Both the position numbers and the translations under genes were made by a program. This document shows, piece after piece, positions 44,345 to 56,060 of a stretch of DNA of 64,000 nt (positions are counted from its first letter, which is position 1; each line of letters opens with the position of its first letter). This DNA comes from Dicyema japonicum (lineage: Eukaryota; Dicyemida; Rhombozoa; Dicyemidae): contig RDEW01000009.1 of NCBI GenBank assembly GCA_011109175.1, positions 1,229,652 through 1,293,651 of the forward strand, in the 5' to 3' direction. The notes beneath the pieces are model-generated. The model was not told where the DNA came from and did no database searches. It saw nothing but the letters and a program-made list of their open reading frames with translations.

Positions 44345-46070
44345 ATAGGCATATAATGTGAATATACAAACTAGAAACATGTATAATGAGATAGAAACGC
44401 ACGATTATTTTGATAATCTTAACATAATGTTTTCTGCATATTACCTGAGTTGCTGAAAGTTTTCAGATTTTTGACTATTATAATTATAATTGTCAGAATT
44501 GAACTAGAAAATAACCTATTTAGTGTTTTATTGGGTCAAATTTTCAAAATACACCATTTATAAAAATACAGCACAAAATAACACAAGATCTAAAATTAGT
44601 AGTTGTTATTATAAGATTTGAAAGAAATTCGAATCTACAGATGACCTAGAATACAAAAGGTTGCATGTTCTGGACAAAGCCCGCAGGATAAGTATGTCGA
44701 AAAGAACCCTAAATCGTGTGGCAGAAACGACCCTTCAGTTAATACAACATTCTTTGGTTTTGTGAATAATAATACAGTGAATTCTTTCTAATTGGCCAAC
44801 CTTTAAGTTATCCAATTATCATTCCTGAACTTGATTCTAAGCTATTAGAATCGATGGATTTGATGGAATCTAAGGGTATTTTTAATTTGTTTATGTTAGG
44901 TGCTTTTTAAATGAGGGACTAATATCAAATAAAGAACAAAATATTGCAGAAAAGTTATCAATTATTGATTTCAAGAATTGTATAGGATTTCTTACAAGAT
45001 TCAACAAAGACATGGTTTCGGATGGGGAAATGATAACTGAGAAACTACCTGACCCAGAAAAATTTAGATGACTTTCAAGAAATTTCCAAACATTATGAAA
45101 AAGGCGAAATTTACAAAATGCACAAGACAGAGTTTATTATAAATTGATTCCGTACAGGCTTATAAACTGATTATTTTGATAAAAATAATATTTTCCTTTC
45201 ATGGTTTTTTAAATAATTTTTTTTAATTCCCAAATTGGCCAAAAATAGTTCAGGAACAATTTTGGGCCAATTTAAGTGACTTTACTATAATAGTTGAAAG
45301 TCTTTTAGAACTCCTAATATAGGCAATATTGACTATAATATATCAGTGGCTTTAATCGGTTATAGGTAATTCTAGATCATTAAGAAATCTGATTTAGCAG
45401 TTCAATTTTAAGTATAAAACTGATTAGACACGTAGTCAGTGTTTTTAGATAATGTTACAATATACAGAAACATCTCCTATTATTCCATGTTAATAAATAA
45501 TACGTAAATGTTAGTCCAATATTGCAGCGAATGAATTTTTTGGCCCATATAAATCTGTCACACCTGTAGTTTCATGGATTGTTTGCGAAATTTTTAAAAC
45601 TGTAGCTATAATTGAAATCGTCATATTTTCAACATAATGTATGTATTCAGTTCGGTATTATTCTTCACCACCAATTTTCCGTTTTCACAGGACTAGATTC
45701 AGTGCCTACTATTTCAGAGTTGGAATCTAAAATATATTTTTATCAAATACAGTCACATCGTGTGTAACTTAGTTCCTCGTTATTAATGATAGAATGACAT
45801 AATACTAAAAGTGAAACCAACATTAATTAGTTTACCATCTATTTGACATCTTTTTTTTGGATTAGCCGCTGTAAATATATTTATAAATATTTATTATAAC
45901 TTTACTTTAACTAAACAATATTTAGCTGTTGGGTATTTTAAAGAATAGAATGTTACCGGGTTTTGCCCTGTTACTGTTTTTCAGGGACGGTAACTTATTT
46001 TTTTTTTTTAAATTACACAAATATATTTATATTCACTGGAATTAAAAACTATTAAAATTTTAAAAAAATA
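44345..46070 (+). repeat. Dispersed repeat, copy 1 (with two transposon insertions)
   Basis: Shares long stretches with 53430-54850, for example ACTAGAAACATGTATAA at the start and CAGTGCCTACTATTTCAG later. Copy 1 is longer because a pogo-like element lies at 44775-45287 and a mariner inserted at 46071. No coding capacity is recognised. A short inverted repeat (GTTACCG...CGGTAAC) lies at about 45951-45993, so the unit may itself be a non-autonomous transposon. Confidence 0.85.
44775..45287 (+). mobile_element. Small pogo-like element with a CENPB-type HTH piece
   Basis: About 513 bp. The left end is CAGTGAATTCTTTCTAATTG and the right end complement has AGTAAAGTCACTTAAATTGG, an imperfect inverted repeat sharing AATTGGCC; TA flanks both sides. 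Inside, one frame reads KEQNIAEKLSIIDFKNCIGF then LTRFNKDM, resembling the second half of a CENPB/Tigger HTH. The related repeat at 53830 lacks the insertion. Confidence 0.65.
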
Positions 46071-47595
46071 CAGGGTTTTCCTATTTATTTAATAACTTTG
46101 TCATAAAAATTTAAATACTTTGTCAAAATATCTAATAACTTTGTCATAAAGTTTAATAACTTTGTCACAATATTTAATAATTTTGTCAAAATGTTTAATA
46201 ACTTTGTCAAATATTTAATAACTTTGTCAGAAAATTTAATAACTTTGTCAAAATGTTTAATAACTTTGTAAAATATTTATGGGATTATTAATACATTTTT
46301 GGGATCATTTTTTATATTTATTGGATTATTAAGTTCCTATAAAAACAAATTTTAGCGCAAAATGAATTAAATGAATAGTTACCAAAACAAAAGTACTACT
46401 GTATCCGAGGATAACCGAGAACTTATTATAAATAAATATGAAGCAGGTTTGGCTTATTCAAAAATAAGCGAAGACATCTGTATTAACTACCAGACAGTTG
46501 TTTCTATCGTCAAAAAATACAGGAAGTTTTGCTTCAACAAGAAATAATTGTGGACGAAAAAAAACTTAATTCATCGGACATCTTATTTTTAACTGAAAAA
46601 ATTGAAGAAGATGCTTCATTTACGCTGAAAAATTTACAAAATTCTTTATTTAATGTGCAAAGAAAAAATGTCTCTCTATTGACAATAAATAGGACGCTAG
46701 AGACATTTGGATGGCGAGAAATTCTAAAATAAATATGAAGAAAGATATAGATCTGCCAGAAAAATAATTGAAATTGATAATCAACAGCTTATTTTTATAG
46801 ACGAAATGGGAGTCAATTGTTCGATGAGATCCAAATTTGGAAGATCTATAAAAGGAGTTACTCCGAAAAAATGTACTAGAAACATAAGAAAGAAAAATTT
46901 CTCTATTTGTTCTGCTATTTCTGTGGACGGCCTTTTACATTACGTAATCAATTCCTCCCCTTATCATGCGGAGACGTTTATTGATTTTGTAATACAGTTT
47001 AATTATAAGCTTGAACATGCAAGGAAAAAAAGTATGGTTATATGTTTTATTTTAAGACATTGGTAATGATATGTGACAATGCATCAATTCACAAGAGCGA
47101 GCAATTAAAAAATGTTGTATTCGGAACTGGTATCCAATTAATTTTTAACGTGTATAGGGAATGAATTGTATTTTTTGCCTCCTTATACTCCTCAACTTAA
47201 TCCAATTGAAGAGTTTTTTTCTGTTTGGAAAAACAACATCAAAAAGAAAAAATTGTAGGAACTCGATGAATTAATAAACGCAACCCAAAACATCGGAGAA
47301 ATTCCATCAGATGTGTGCAATAATTTGTATAGCCACATGCGGAGCCATTTAGTTAAAGCATTGGCTAATGAAGAATTTTAATTTATAGTTGTTTTTTTTC
47401 AATTAATTATAAAATTGGTTTCTTTTAATTTGACCCTTGACAAAGTTATTAAGTATTTTGAAAAATTATTAAATTTTTTGACAAAGTTATCAAATATTTT
47501 GAAATAATTATTAAATTTTTTGACAAAGTTATTAAATTTTTTGACAAAGTTGTTAAATTTTATGACAAAGTTATTAAATAAATAGGAAAACCCTG
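46071..47595 (+). mobile_element. Complete Tc1/mariner element with iterated terminal repeats
   Basis: 1525 bp between TA dinucleotides (46069-46070 and 47596-47597). The inverted ends start CAGGGTTTTCCTATTTATTT and match for about 38 bp. Inside each end sits an array of about 20-22 bp units built on AATAACTTTGTCA: about nine units at 46092-46275 and several, inverted, at 47440-47580. The transposase lies between. Completeness of both ends and the TA duplication suggest a fairly young insertion. Confidence 0.93.
46371..47381 (+). CDS. Tc1/mariner transposase (DD34E) with two micro-introns, slightly broken
   Basis: Cuts and pastes the element. The start MNSYQNKSTTVSEDNRELII leads into an HTH (YEAGLAYSKISEDICINYQT). 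The DDE residues are in LIFIDEMG, VMICDNASIHKS and PPYTPQLNPIEEFF, with 34 residues between second D and E once a 28 bp GT-AG intron (47130-47157) is removed. A 20 bp intron (47037-47056) joins KKSM to TLVMICDNA. Two further single-base frame changes occur, at a TTTT run near 46529 and near 46729, so the copy as read is not intact. The stop is at 47381. Confidence 0.8.
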
Positions 47596-47599
47596 TAAT

Positions 47600-47795
47600 G
47601 TAATAATGTACAACCCGTTGTTGTAGAGACGAATGGAGTCTTCGTGCCCAAGACGGTCTTTTTTTTAAGATGCTTGGGTCAATGATTTCGAAAGTTAGTG
47701 ATGAGCGTCGGGAAACCGAATGGCTGTTCCAAAGTATTTCTCTGGCAGTTATCCGGGAAACAGCCATTCAGTCATATCAGCTGGATTATTTTTAT
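47600..47795 (+). mobile_element. 3' end of restriction-endonuclease LINE
   Basis: The plus strand reads QPVVVETNGVFVPKTVFFLR and RRETEWLFQSISLAVIRETA, matching the C-terminus FVPVSIETSGAAG...IAVVRENA of the 30005 copy. It starts almost at the mariner end. Confidence 0.65.
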
Positions 47796-47984
47796 TGTCT
47801 TGTTGCGTAATAAATTGTTTTTCCGATTGTAATAATTAACTAAATCTAGCTTTCTCAACAAACTACGTGATCCCAGACCGACAATAGAGAGGACAAGTCT
47901 GTGGGGTCGATAATCCCGCAGTGCTCTTCTCATCGATGTCTGTAGACTAGCCATCTTTAAGAGTTTATGTTGAAATTCTATTTT

Positions 47985-49107
47985 AGGATTATGTTCAGTT
48001 CCACATGGCTCGACGACCTCCTTCAATCTAGAAATCAGAAACATCTCTACCGAGGGACTTTTGGATAATTATATATCGTTTGCGTGATGAATACGAACTA
48101 CCACATTCTGAAATGGAGTCAATTGTCTTCTTTCAGGAGGTTGGAATTATCCTGAAAGAAAATAAATGTCTTAAAAGACATTTGATGATTCTTCTCCATC
48201 AGCGGGAGAATACAACATGGATGTGCGATAAAAGTTGTTGTCGAACTTATAGTTCTGTCAGAAACGTTATAATAAAATAGTATTTTATTTTTAGGTACGT
48301 GGCTTGAAGACACGACAGTTTCGTTACAAACCTGTATTGGTTTCATATATATGCGGTGCTTCGACAGTTAGCTAATCGTCCGAACACACTGATCGGTATT
48401 AGTGTATTATTAGATTGTATAGGTGGAATTGGAAAAGTTGTCCAAGCTGATGAGAGCATGTTCTCTAAAAGAAAAAACAATGCAGGAAGGATTCTCCCTC
48501 AACAATGGGTGTCTGGGGGAATTTGTCGGGGAATTAAAAACTGTTTCCTTGAGATGGTTCCTGATCGGTCGAAAAGAAATCTAACAGCTGCTATAAAGCG
48601 AAATATCGCGCCGGTATGGGTGATACACACTGACAAATGGAAGGATAATTGTAATTAATATATTCTGGAAATAGGTTATTCAACGCCAGATCTTAATGCT
48701 CTTGCCTATGTGCACCTCAAAGTTAATCACAGGTGTATTGAAATTCGTTTATAAATTTGCAGACGAAATTTTATAGACCCAAGGACAGGTGCACATAAGC
48801 AGACTGTTGAGAAATCCACATAAAAATTAAATAGGAAAATTTATACTGTGGGGAAGCGCAAAATGGCGCAATAAAAGACAAAGAGGTACTGCGCGTCACT
48901 TCATGAGTTAATATTTTGCTGGTATTTAATACTCCGAGTTATTTTGTAGAATTTTTGTGGAGAAGGCAAATGAACCATTTGGACAACTCCTTCGATGAAT
49001 TGATATATGTTATCGTCAGATATCGTCCATCGAACATTACGCTATGTAGAAACAAACTGACTTATTTTTGTAATAATGACTTTTTTTCGCTAAGGGAATT
49101 ATTATAA
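47985..49107 (+). pseudogene. Merlin/IS1016-type (DDE_Tnp_ISXO2-like) transposon, frameshifted
   Basis: Opens near 48003 (ATGGCTCGACGACCTCC; the copy at 50110 reads MADDLLQSRKSETSLPRDFR). A zinc-ribbon piece gives TTWMCDKSCCRTYSSVRN. The DDE domain reads GKVVQADESMFSKRKNNAGR (first D), QQWVSGGICRGIKNCFLEMV, PDRSKRNLTAAIKRNI, VIHTDKW (second D), then NALAYVHLKVNH, FIDPRTGAHKQTVEK and FVEFLWRRQMN. This is the ISXO2-like order known from IS1595/IS1016 and eukaryotic Merlin elements. Several single-base frame changes interrupt it. Terminal repeats were not identified. Confidence 0.82.
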
Positions 49108-49339
49108 GCATCAATATGAAGCCCATAACTGTTTTCCTAATTTGTTAAAGATTTAGCAATTTATTTTTAAAAAATTTATAATAACATTTTTACGAATTCG
49201 GTATTGTTCATTTTTTTAATTTTAGATCTAATATTCAAAAAATTTTTCATTAATACATTTAGAGCCTTATTTCGTGAAACATGTATTGCAAAGTACCCAA
49301 ATATCTACCTCTTTAAAAATCAAATTATACAATATGTTC

Positions 49340-50038
49340 GTAAAACCGGTTTTACTGTACAACTCTTCTACTGGGCACTCACAATGCCTGAAATGGAAAG
49401 TCTGAACTCCTTTCATAGAATGCAGCTCAGATACATTCTAAGAAGAATTTCCTGACCAAAGCACACCTCAAACAAATACCTCTATTCCCATTACAACATC
49501 CACCCATTGGACGGAGAAATAAGAAGTAACAGATGGGGCTTATTTGGTCACATCTTAAGAATGGACAGGAATACTCCCGCTAATCTCGCGAAGGAACACC
49601 ACTATGCTCCTCATCCGGGATCAACTTTCCGGAGAAGACCACGAATTACTCTACCAACCCTTCTACATCAAGACCTAACTTCGAATGGAAAAGGGTTGAC
49701 GTTGGCAGATGATCTTGAGCACCTGAGGGACCAATCGAGGAACAGAGGGAACTGGAAACGATTAACCGAAACCGAAAACACTTAATTCAAACAGGAATTA
49801 GTTTAAGGGAGTCCGCCAATGCGGCCTGGACACTTCCGATTCAGCCCATCTCCATATTAATCTCGTCTAGCGTCGGATCCCATGAATCTCTAAACGCCCT
49901 TATATCCAGAACGTAGTAGGTACAAAGCAAATAAGCCTATCTCCAGTTAGTTCTCCCTAGTAGGTCCCCTCCCCAGTATGTTCTTCCACGTAGTCCCAAG
50001 CCGCCTTGTAGGTACCAATGATGTGATTAATAAAGTCT
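49340..50038 (+). pseudogene. RTE-like LINE 3' end
   Basis: FHRMQLRYILRRIS, then SNRWGLFGHILRMDRNTPAN and RRRPRITLPTLLHQDLTSNG, and a C-terminal Arg/Asn-rich tail ending at 49785. The 3' UTR ends in GTGATTAATAAAG at about 50036. The same protein region occurs at 24780-25072 on the minus strand. Confidence 0.78.
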
Positions 50039-50089
50039 TGTGTAGCACCCAATTCGAATGTAGGGAACAATTGGTGTGGAATCAGGGAT

Positions 50090-50215
50090 CTTTAGTAAAT
50101 TTTCCACATGGCTGACGACCTCCTTCAATCTAGAAAATCAGAAACATCTCTACCGAGGGACTTTCGGATAATTATTTATCGTTTGCGTTCTGAATACGAA
50201 CTACCACAAGTTATT
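50090..50215 (+). mobile_element. Truncated Merlin copy
   Basis: About 105 bp nearly identical to 48000-48105, from the start codon region through RDFRIIIYRLRSEYELP. It is cut off where a minus-strand LINE begins. In this copy the N-terminal frame is intact where the longer copy has a stop. Confidence 0.8.
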
Positions 50216-51270
50216 CAATGCTGAAAAGTCGGTCGAAGTAGACCTATCCTTTCTATAAACATGTTGAAATGACAAGTCCGGGAAGAAATTTTTGATTTTC
50301 GCAAGAACCAGCCTTTCCAGAATTTTCGACATCGAACACAATAACGCGACCGGTCTGTATGAAGCTGAGTCCTTCTTCACTTTTCGGGTTTCAAAATATC
50401 CCCTGGTGTAGTTGAAGTGGTGTTTAGGTACAGATAGTGATCTCGCATCCAAGATAGTGTGGTTTACATAAGCGACTACTTTGTCCATGGAAGTAATGCA
50501 TCCAGGTACTGCAGTAGGTTGTCAGGAAGTGTACAGTAAAGTCTCCAGTCTGCGCGTTTGTAGTTGAATTGTTCTGGGGACCTCCTCCTATTTGATTCGT
50601 TTGTTTTCTTCTGTTGAGCAGATGGATTGCAGTGAACATTTTTGATGAGTATTTGAACTGTTCAACTTCTGTAGCTCTTAGATCAAGTAGGTTAGTGGCG
50701 TACTTATTCAAAATCTTTATAGTTTTCTGGGTGGATCTTCTAGACTTCAAGATTTGTTTCCTGTCCGGATCATACGTATTTTCCAGTTGTAATCTTAGTT
50801 CCTTTGTTCTTTAATGAGGGCGGGGACATCTGGATGTATATATTTTTAAACAGTGCTGGGACCAGGTTCCGATACTCCATTTGCTGCCGAAAGGATCCCT
50901 TTCATTGTCTCCGCCCAGGTGCTTCCCGGAGGAAGTCCGGGATCCAGGTTTCAAAAGAATTTTGTAATTGATATTTGGTAGTTGTCTCTGATCGATGTAG
51001 AGTAACACAGTTGTTCCATTTTATAGCTTCTTCTTACATCTACGTTTGGCTCTCTTCTTGTTAGGTCAGTCAAAGTCCTCGTTGTGAACTTGGCATAGAC
51101 TATCTCGTGATCACTGTCGATAGCTGCATATCCGTAAGACCTCGAGTCGCGTAGGAGTGATTTTCTTTGACTCGGCAGATGATGTAGTCAATTTGGTTGA
51201 AAATGTTAATAGAGCCTTCGGAAAGGTAAGAATCGTTGCCTGTCCATGTCGTTTTCAAGAGAAGCACGTG
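50201..51270 (-). pseudogene. Jockey-like LINE, endonuclease end to RT start
   Basis: The minus strand from about 51255 reads TWTGNDSYLSEGSINIFNQI, DYIICRVKENHSYATRG and SDHEIVYAKFTTRTLTDLTR (terminal SDH motif), then the linker, then RT text SASYRPVALLCSMSKILERL and LSFQHVYRKDRSTSTDFSAL ending at 50201. It is 3' truncated against the Merlin scrap. Confidence 0.78.
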
Positions 51271-51359
51271 ACCACCTCAGCCAAAAAAATCCTAATTGAA
51301 AAATAAAAAATAATAAAATTGTCCCATTTTTCTTAAGATGTCCTAATTGTAATATTTTT

Positions 51360-51740
51360 ACAACCAATTCATCGAACCTTGCATTTCTTATGCATGTGGA
51401 ATCTGGCTCTGTTCATTTCTTGGACAAATGTTTTGAAGATAGAGGCTAGCCGAAAAAAGCCTCTAAAATTACGGAATAATGGACCTATGGAGCCCCAGCC
51501 ACGAATGCTTTAGAATCCATGATACGCATTAACTGTAGAACGTCCTGTTTTGACAACAAAGATCCAGTTATTCGGTCAATACTTGCTTATGTGGGTCGAT
51601 GGAGAAACATCTGGACATGTTGAGGTCTCTGTAGAGAGTGCTGGGATCAAGTGATTAGTTTGCTTGTGTAACCGTGGTCTCTGTCTTATTATTTCCCACA
51701 TAGTTTATAGGACAGGATCCCGGCGGGGGAATGTATAAGT
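51360..51740 (+). mobile_element. Jockey-like LINE 3' end
   Basis: QFIEPCISYACGIWLCSFLG near 51362 is the post-RT block; a GVLGSSD-like end near 51645 (GTGCTGGGATCAAGTGA) matches the ends at 18880 and 58395. Confidence 0.6.
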
Positions 51741-52919
51741 TGATCAAAATGATGTGACCTAAACCATTAACCACATCAATCGATATTTTCCCGCGGCCCT
51801 GTCATGCAAAATTAGGTCAAACCTTTTATAATGATGGTACACTTCCAAGTCGGTCTTTTATGATGACTTTCAACCATAGACCAAGAATGGTTTAATGCTA
51901 AATGTGTATACATATAGGAACGTATCAGGATTCAGACAAGACTGTAGAAGTTATTTTGACCTCATTGTGGCTTTCTTCTTTCATTATGTATGATCTTTGA
52001 AGGATCCACTCTCATCCACACACCAAAGCCTTGATTTCATCCTATTCTCATAATCATTGATATTTCTGTTTAATATCCAATAAATAGCATATTTTTCATG
52101 AGATTAGGGAACCATTTTAGGAATCATTTTACGATAAAACAAATGTTACAAAATTTTAGATAATATTACGTCACAGTCCTATTAATTAATGCGCGAATAA
52201 ATTAATTTTAAAAATTTTGTTTTGTTTTTTTTTATTAAATTTAAAATGCACACTAATTATGTAAAACCTTTGTTTTTGTGATCTTCATAAAAATTATATA
52301 ACCTCAGAGAACCAAACGCACTTATTTTTTGCTCATTTTATTAAGTGGGCTAATGTCCCATCCTAAGTCAAGATTATTACTGATTTCCTTTACTTCTTTA
52401 ATTTTTATTGAATTAATCGCACTAGACGCATTTTTTCACGTTTTTTTAAATTAAAACGCATAAATAATTAATTAACACAGCCATCCATCCAATTATTTGT
52501 TTAAAATCTGCTTTTTAAATATAATTTTATTCCAAATAAAATTAAAATTATTCCAAAGACCAAGGGTAACCAAACTAACTAACTTTTTGATCCTGACTCG
52601 TTCCAGCTTTCCAAAACTTGTCTCCAGATAATGACATTGTCCCTAGGGAAGAATAATTGGATCCTTTTGATGTCGACCAGGCATCGGGCGTCTCTTCAGT
52701 ATGTGGGTCTAATGACGCCATTGGAAAGAAGGAAAATAATTTATGGCCAACTAGTCACATGTGTCGTTAAATTAATTAATTTTGTTGATTAATTATTAAA
52801 ATTTATGGATATATTCTAAAATCCAATGAAAATTTTATGAAAATTCATATTTTTAATTTAATTTGCGGACAACAATTAATTTTTTTTTAAATAAAAATTT
52901 ATTAAGGTAATTAATAAAA
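51741..52919. other. AT-rich gene-free region
   Basis: Includes a copy of the dispersed motif (CATCGGGCGTCTCTTCAG, then TCTAATGACGCC) at about 52680-52730 and a stretch near 52380-52445 resembling 9600-9665. Nothing else is recognised. Confidence 0.4.
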
Positions 52920-53165
52920 ATTAAATTAAAGCATCTGAATGGCCATGCTATTTCCCCTAACAATAGCCAACGAGATACGTTCTCGGAACCAACCAGTCTC
53001 TCGCGGATCCTTGGTCACAGCTTGAATCATGGAGCCGATTTTACGAACCAACTCATCTGCTTGGGGGCCAAGGATTCCTGACGTTTCCACCGCGAATGGA
53101 ACAAATAGATGCTCTTCCGAAATTCCTCTGGTACTTCCTCCTCTTTCGTTCCTCGGCCTGCTTCG
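52920..53165 (-). mobile_element. 3' fragment of restriction-endonuclease LINE, second recent copy
   Basis: The minus-strand frame 53177-52926 is open: GISEEHLFVPFAVETSGILG, ADELVRKIGSMIQAVTKDPR, RERISLAIVRGNSMAIQML. Near-identical to 8190-8415 but without that copy's frame damage. Confidence 0.8.
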
Positions 53166-53400
53166 AAGCATGTCCAATTAATTTATTCGCGGATCATTAC
53201 CGACTTCTGTCAAATGGAGTTCTTCAAGACTCCGTTTTGTCACCTACCTTATTTAACTTGCAACTAAGCGACATTCCAACTAATTCCAAGACACTTCTCT
53301 TACCGTGTGCGGATGACCTGATTACGAAGCAACGAAGGATGTTCAGAACCACTTGAACACTCTTGAAGAGTGGCTTGGAGCAAACCACCTAAAATGACTC
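53166..53400 (+). pseudogene. LINE RT block 4-5 fragment
   Basis: NGVLQDSVLSPTLFNLQLSD and LLLPCADDLITKQ: PQG changed to LQD, YADD to CADD. Short and decayed. Confidence 0.7.
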
Positions 53401-53429
53401 TACGAGAGTCGAAAAATGAAAAGATTCCC

Positions 53430-54850
53430 AATCAGCGTTTAATGTGAGTATATAAACTAGAAACATGTATAACTTGAAAGATTCTCTTGATATTCTTAAC
53501 GGAATGTTTTCTGCATATCACCTGAGTTGCTGAAAGTACTCCGATTTCGACTTAATCTAATGATAATCGTTATAATTGGACTAGAAAATAACATATTTAG
53601 TGATTTATTGTGTCAAATTTTGAAAATAGACAATTGATATAAGTAACACCACAAAATCTATAATCAGTAGTTGTTATTAGACGTTTGGAAAAAAAATTCA
53701 AATGTACCAAAGGTCGCATGCAGTGGACAGAGCCCACAGGATACGATGGTGAAGAGGACTCTAAATCGTATTCCACAATTGAGACTTTCAGTTAACAACA
53801 TTCTTTGATTCTATGAATAATAATTAGTTGGAAGTCTCATTGAACTCCTAATATAGGCAATATTGACTATAATATATCAGTGGCTTTAATCGGTCATAAG
53901 TCAATCTGAATCATTAAGAGAGTCTGATATAGCAGTTCAATTTTAAGTACAAAACTGATAAGACACGTAGTCAGTTTTTTTAGATATTGTTACAATATAC
54001 AGAAACATCTCCTATCACTCCATGTTAATAAATAAGTAAATGTTACTCCAATATTGCAGCGAAATGAACTCACAGACGAGTTCGGCTACGTTGGTCTTTA
54101 AGAATCAACTTTAGCTTTGTTTTAATGAAGAAAGTCTTAAAAATTAATAAGTCAAGACTTTTCCATAATCACACGTGTTATAGTAGTGGAAGTGAATCAC
54201 TATGATATCATCAGCTCTAGCTGGAAGTCTAGTCGCCAGAAAATCTTTTGGATCACTAGTTTCATAAATTGTTCGGGAAATTCCAAAAACTGTAGCTATA
54301 ATTGAAATCGTCATATTTTCCACATAATGACCTATTAATAATTATAATTTTTTATTACCAAGTTTTGCGTGGATGTAGGTATTCAGTTCGGTATTTTTCT
54401 TCACCACCAATTTTCCGTTCCTCACAGGACTAGATTCAGTGCCTACTATTTCAGTGATGGCATCTAAAATATATTTTTATCAAATACAGTCACATCGTGT
54501 GTAACTTAGTTCCTCGTTATTAATGATAGAATGACATAATACTAAAAGTGAAACCAACATTAATTAGTTTACCCTCTATTTGACATCTTTTTTTTGGATT
54601 AGCCGCTGTAAATATATTTATAAATATTTATTATAACTTTACTTTTAACCAAATAATATTTAGTTGTTGGGTATTTAAAAAAATAGAATGTTACCAGGTT
54701 TTGCCCTGTTACTGTTTTTTAGGGTGCTGGGCAGTTAGCTCATTTTATAATTTAATTTTTTAATATAACTTACATAAATATATTTATTTTCACTGGAAAT
54801 TAAAATTGTATTAATATTTTGACAAAAAATTGTAATAATGACGTTAAGAT
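53430..54850 (+). repeat. Dispersed repeat, copy 2
   Basis: Collinear with 44345-46070 and continuing past the mariner site, but lacking both transposon insertions. At 53815-53840 the pogo site reads AATAATAATTAGTTGG (empty). At 54825-54845 the mariner site reads AAAAATTGTAATAATGA (empty). Confidence 0.83.
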
Positions 54851-54959
54851 AATTAACAAAATTGTTATGAACGTCTGATATTTTCATGGATGAGGAGCTT
54901 GAAATCTGCATTGCCACGATGGAGATGCATGTCATAAATTATTCATTAGCTAAGTAGCC

Positions 54960-56060
54960 GATTGAATGGTTTTGTTCCCGGAGGCATGAATAATTTTGTC
55001 GGTGAAGGAGAAGAAAGTTATCATTTCAGGTTTGTGGCATATCGTTTATGTAGAGGTTGAAGAGTTAAGTGACTCCATTTAGAAAGTAGCGAGATCTTGT
55101 ATGGTCCTGATGACATCCTGACTAGTGAGAGGCCCCAGTCATTGAAACGTTCAATGTTTTTCAGGAATTCTGCGTGTTCTTTTGAAAACTCCCTGTAGGG
55201 GATATACGTAATATATTTTATCAGGCAGTAGGGCTGATGTAGAGTTTGCCTTTTGTCTCTTGGCAGAATCTTCTGATAGAGTCGAACCACTTCCAGACTC
55301 TCTTCAATAGGGAATTCCTACATAGAGCCTTCAATAGTTTCTTCCATCTATAATGGATAAGAAAAATCATGAGTACAATGAATGTATCAACGTACTCCTT
55401 GAATCCTCTCAAGATAGCGAAGTTATTGTGATTGTCTTTGGGATCCCGATTTTTATTGATATCTAGGATTAGTTTGGTCTCTTATCGTATCAAAAGACAA
55501 AGTGATCCAGAGAGGGAGAACTGAGTGAAAGGTCAAGGGATGACGGTTCATCATTTTTTGTCGAGTTGGGGTCCTTGTAAGTAGTGTTGGGTTGTTCAGG
55601 ATACAGAGATTGTACATGTCTTCGATTTTCATTCCCCCTCTTATTGTGTGTCTGGTCTTTCAGCCATAAGGAATTCTTCGCATTTAGGTCTCCGCAGGGT
55701 TGTATTTTGTTGCCTGGAGTTCATGACAATTATTCCAAGAGTCTTCAATAAGTTTATTCAAATCTTTATTCCAAGACAACCGTTAAATCAAAACAACAAA
55801 GTGATCCCAACAAATTTAATCCAGGATTTCAGTTTGGTTCGATGCTCCTCCCTAGATCCTACACAAGCTCTTTGAGATCAAGTTTTCTCTTAATACGTTG
55901 GATCAAGCCGATTCCATTATTCCTTTGATTAGGATCTCCAAGGGTGTCAGATAATGTTCTTTTTGCCCGTAGACAACTTCTCCGTCACTCCAAAAGCCCT
56001 TTTTGTGTAACCTCGATTTTCTTAACATTAGTCCAAGAGAAGTAAGGTCCCATAAGACAC
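54960..56060 (-). pseudogene. LINE endonuclease-to-RT linker relic
   Basis: Minus strand: CGDLNAKNSLW near 55700 (endonuclease GDxN motif), RWKKLLKALCRNSLLKRVWK then WFDSIRRFCQE (55320-55260, the linker helix region) and GPLTSQDVIRTIQDLA (about 55130-55085, just before the RT). Many frame breaks. Confidence 0.55.

Noticed and set aside
46086-46275. CRISPR-like array
   Set aside because: Units are contiguous without spacers and mirrored at the other end of a mariner element; the genome is eukaryotic.
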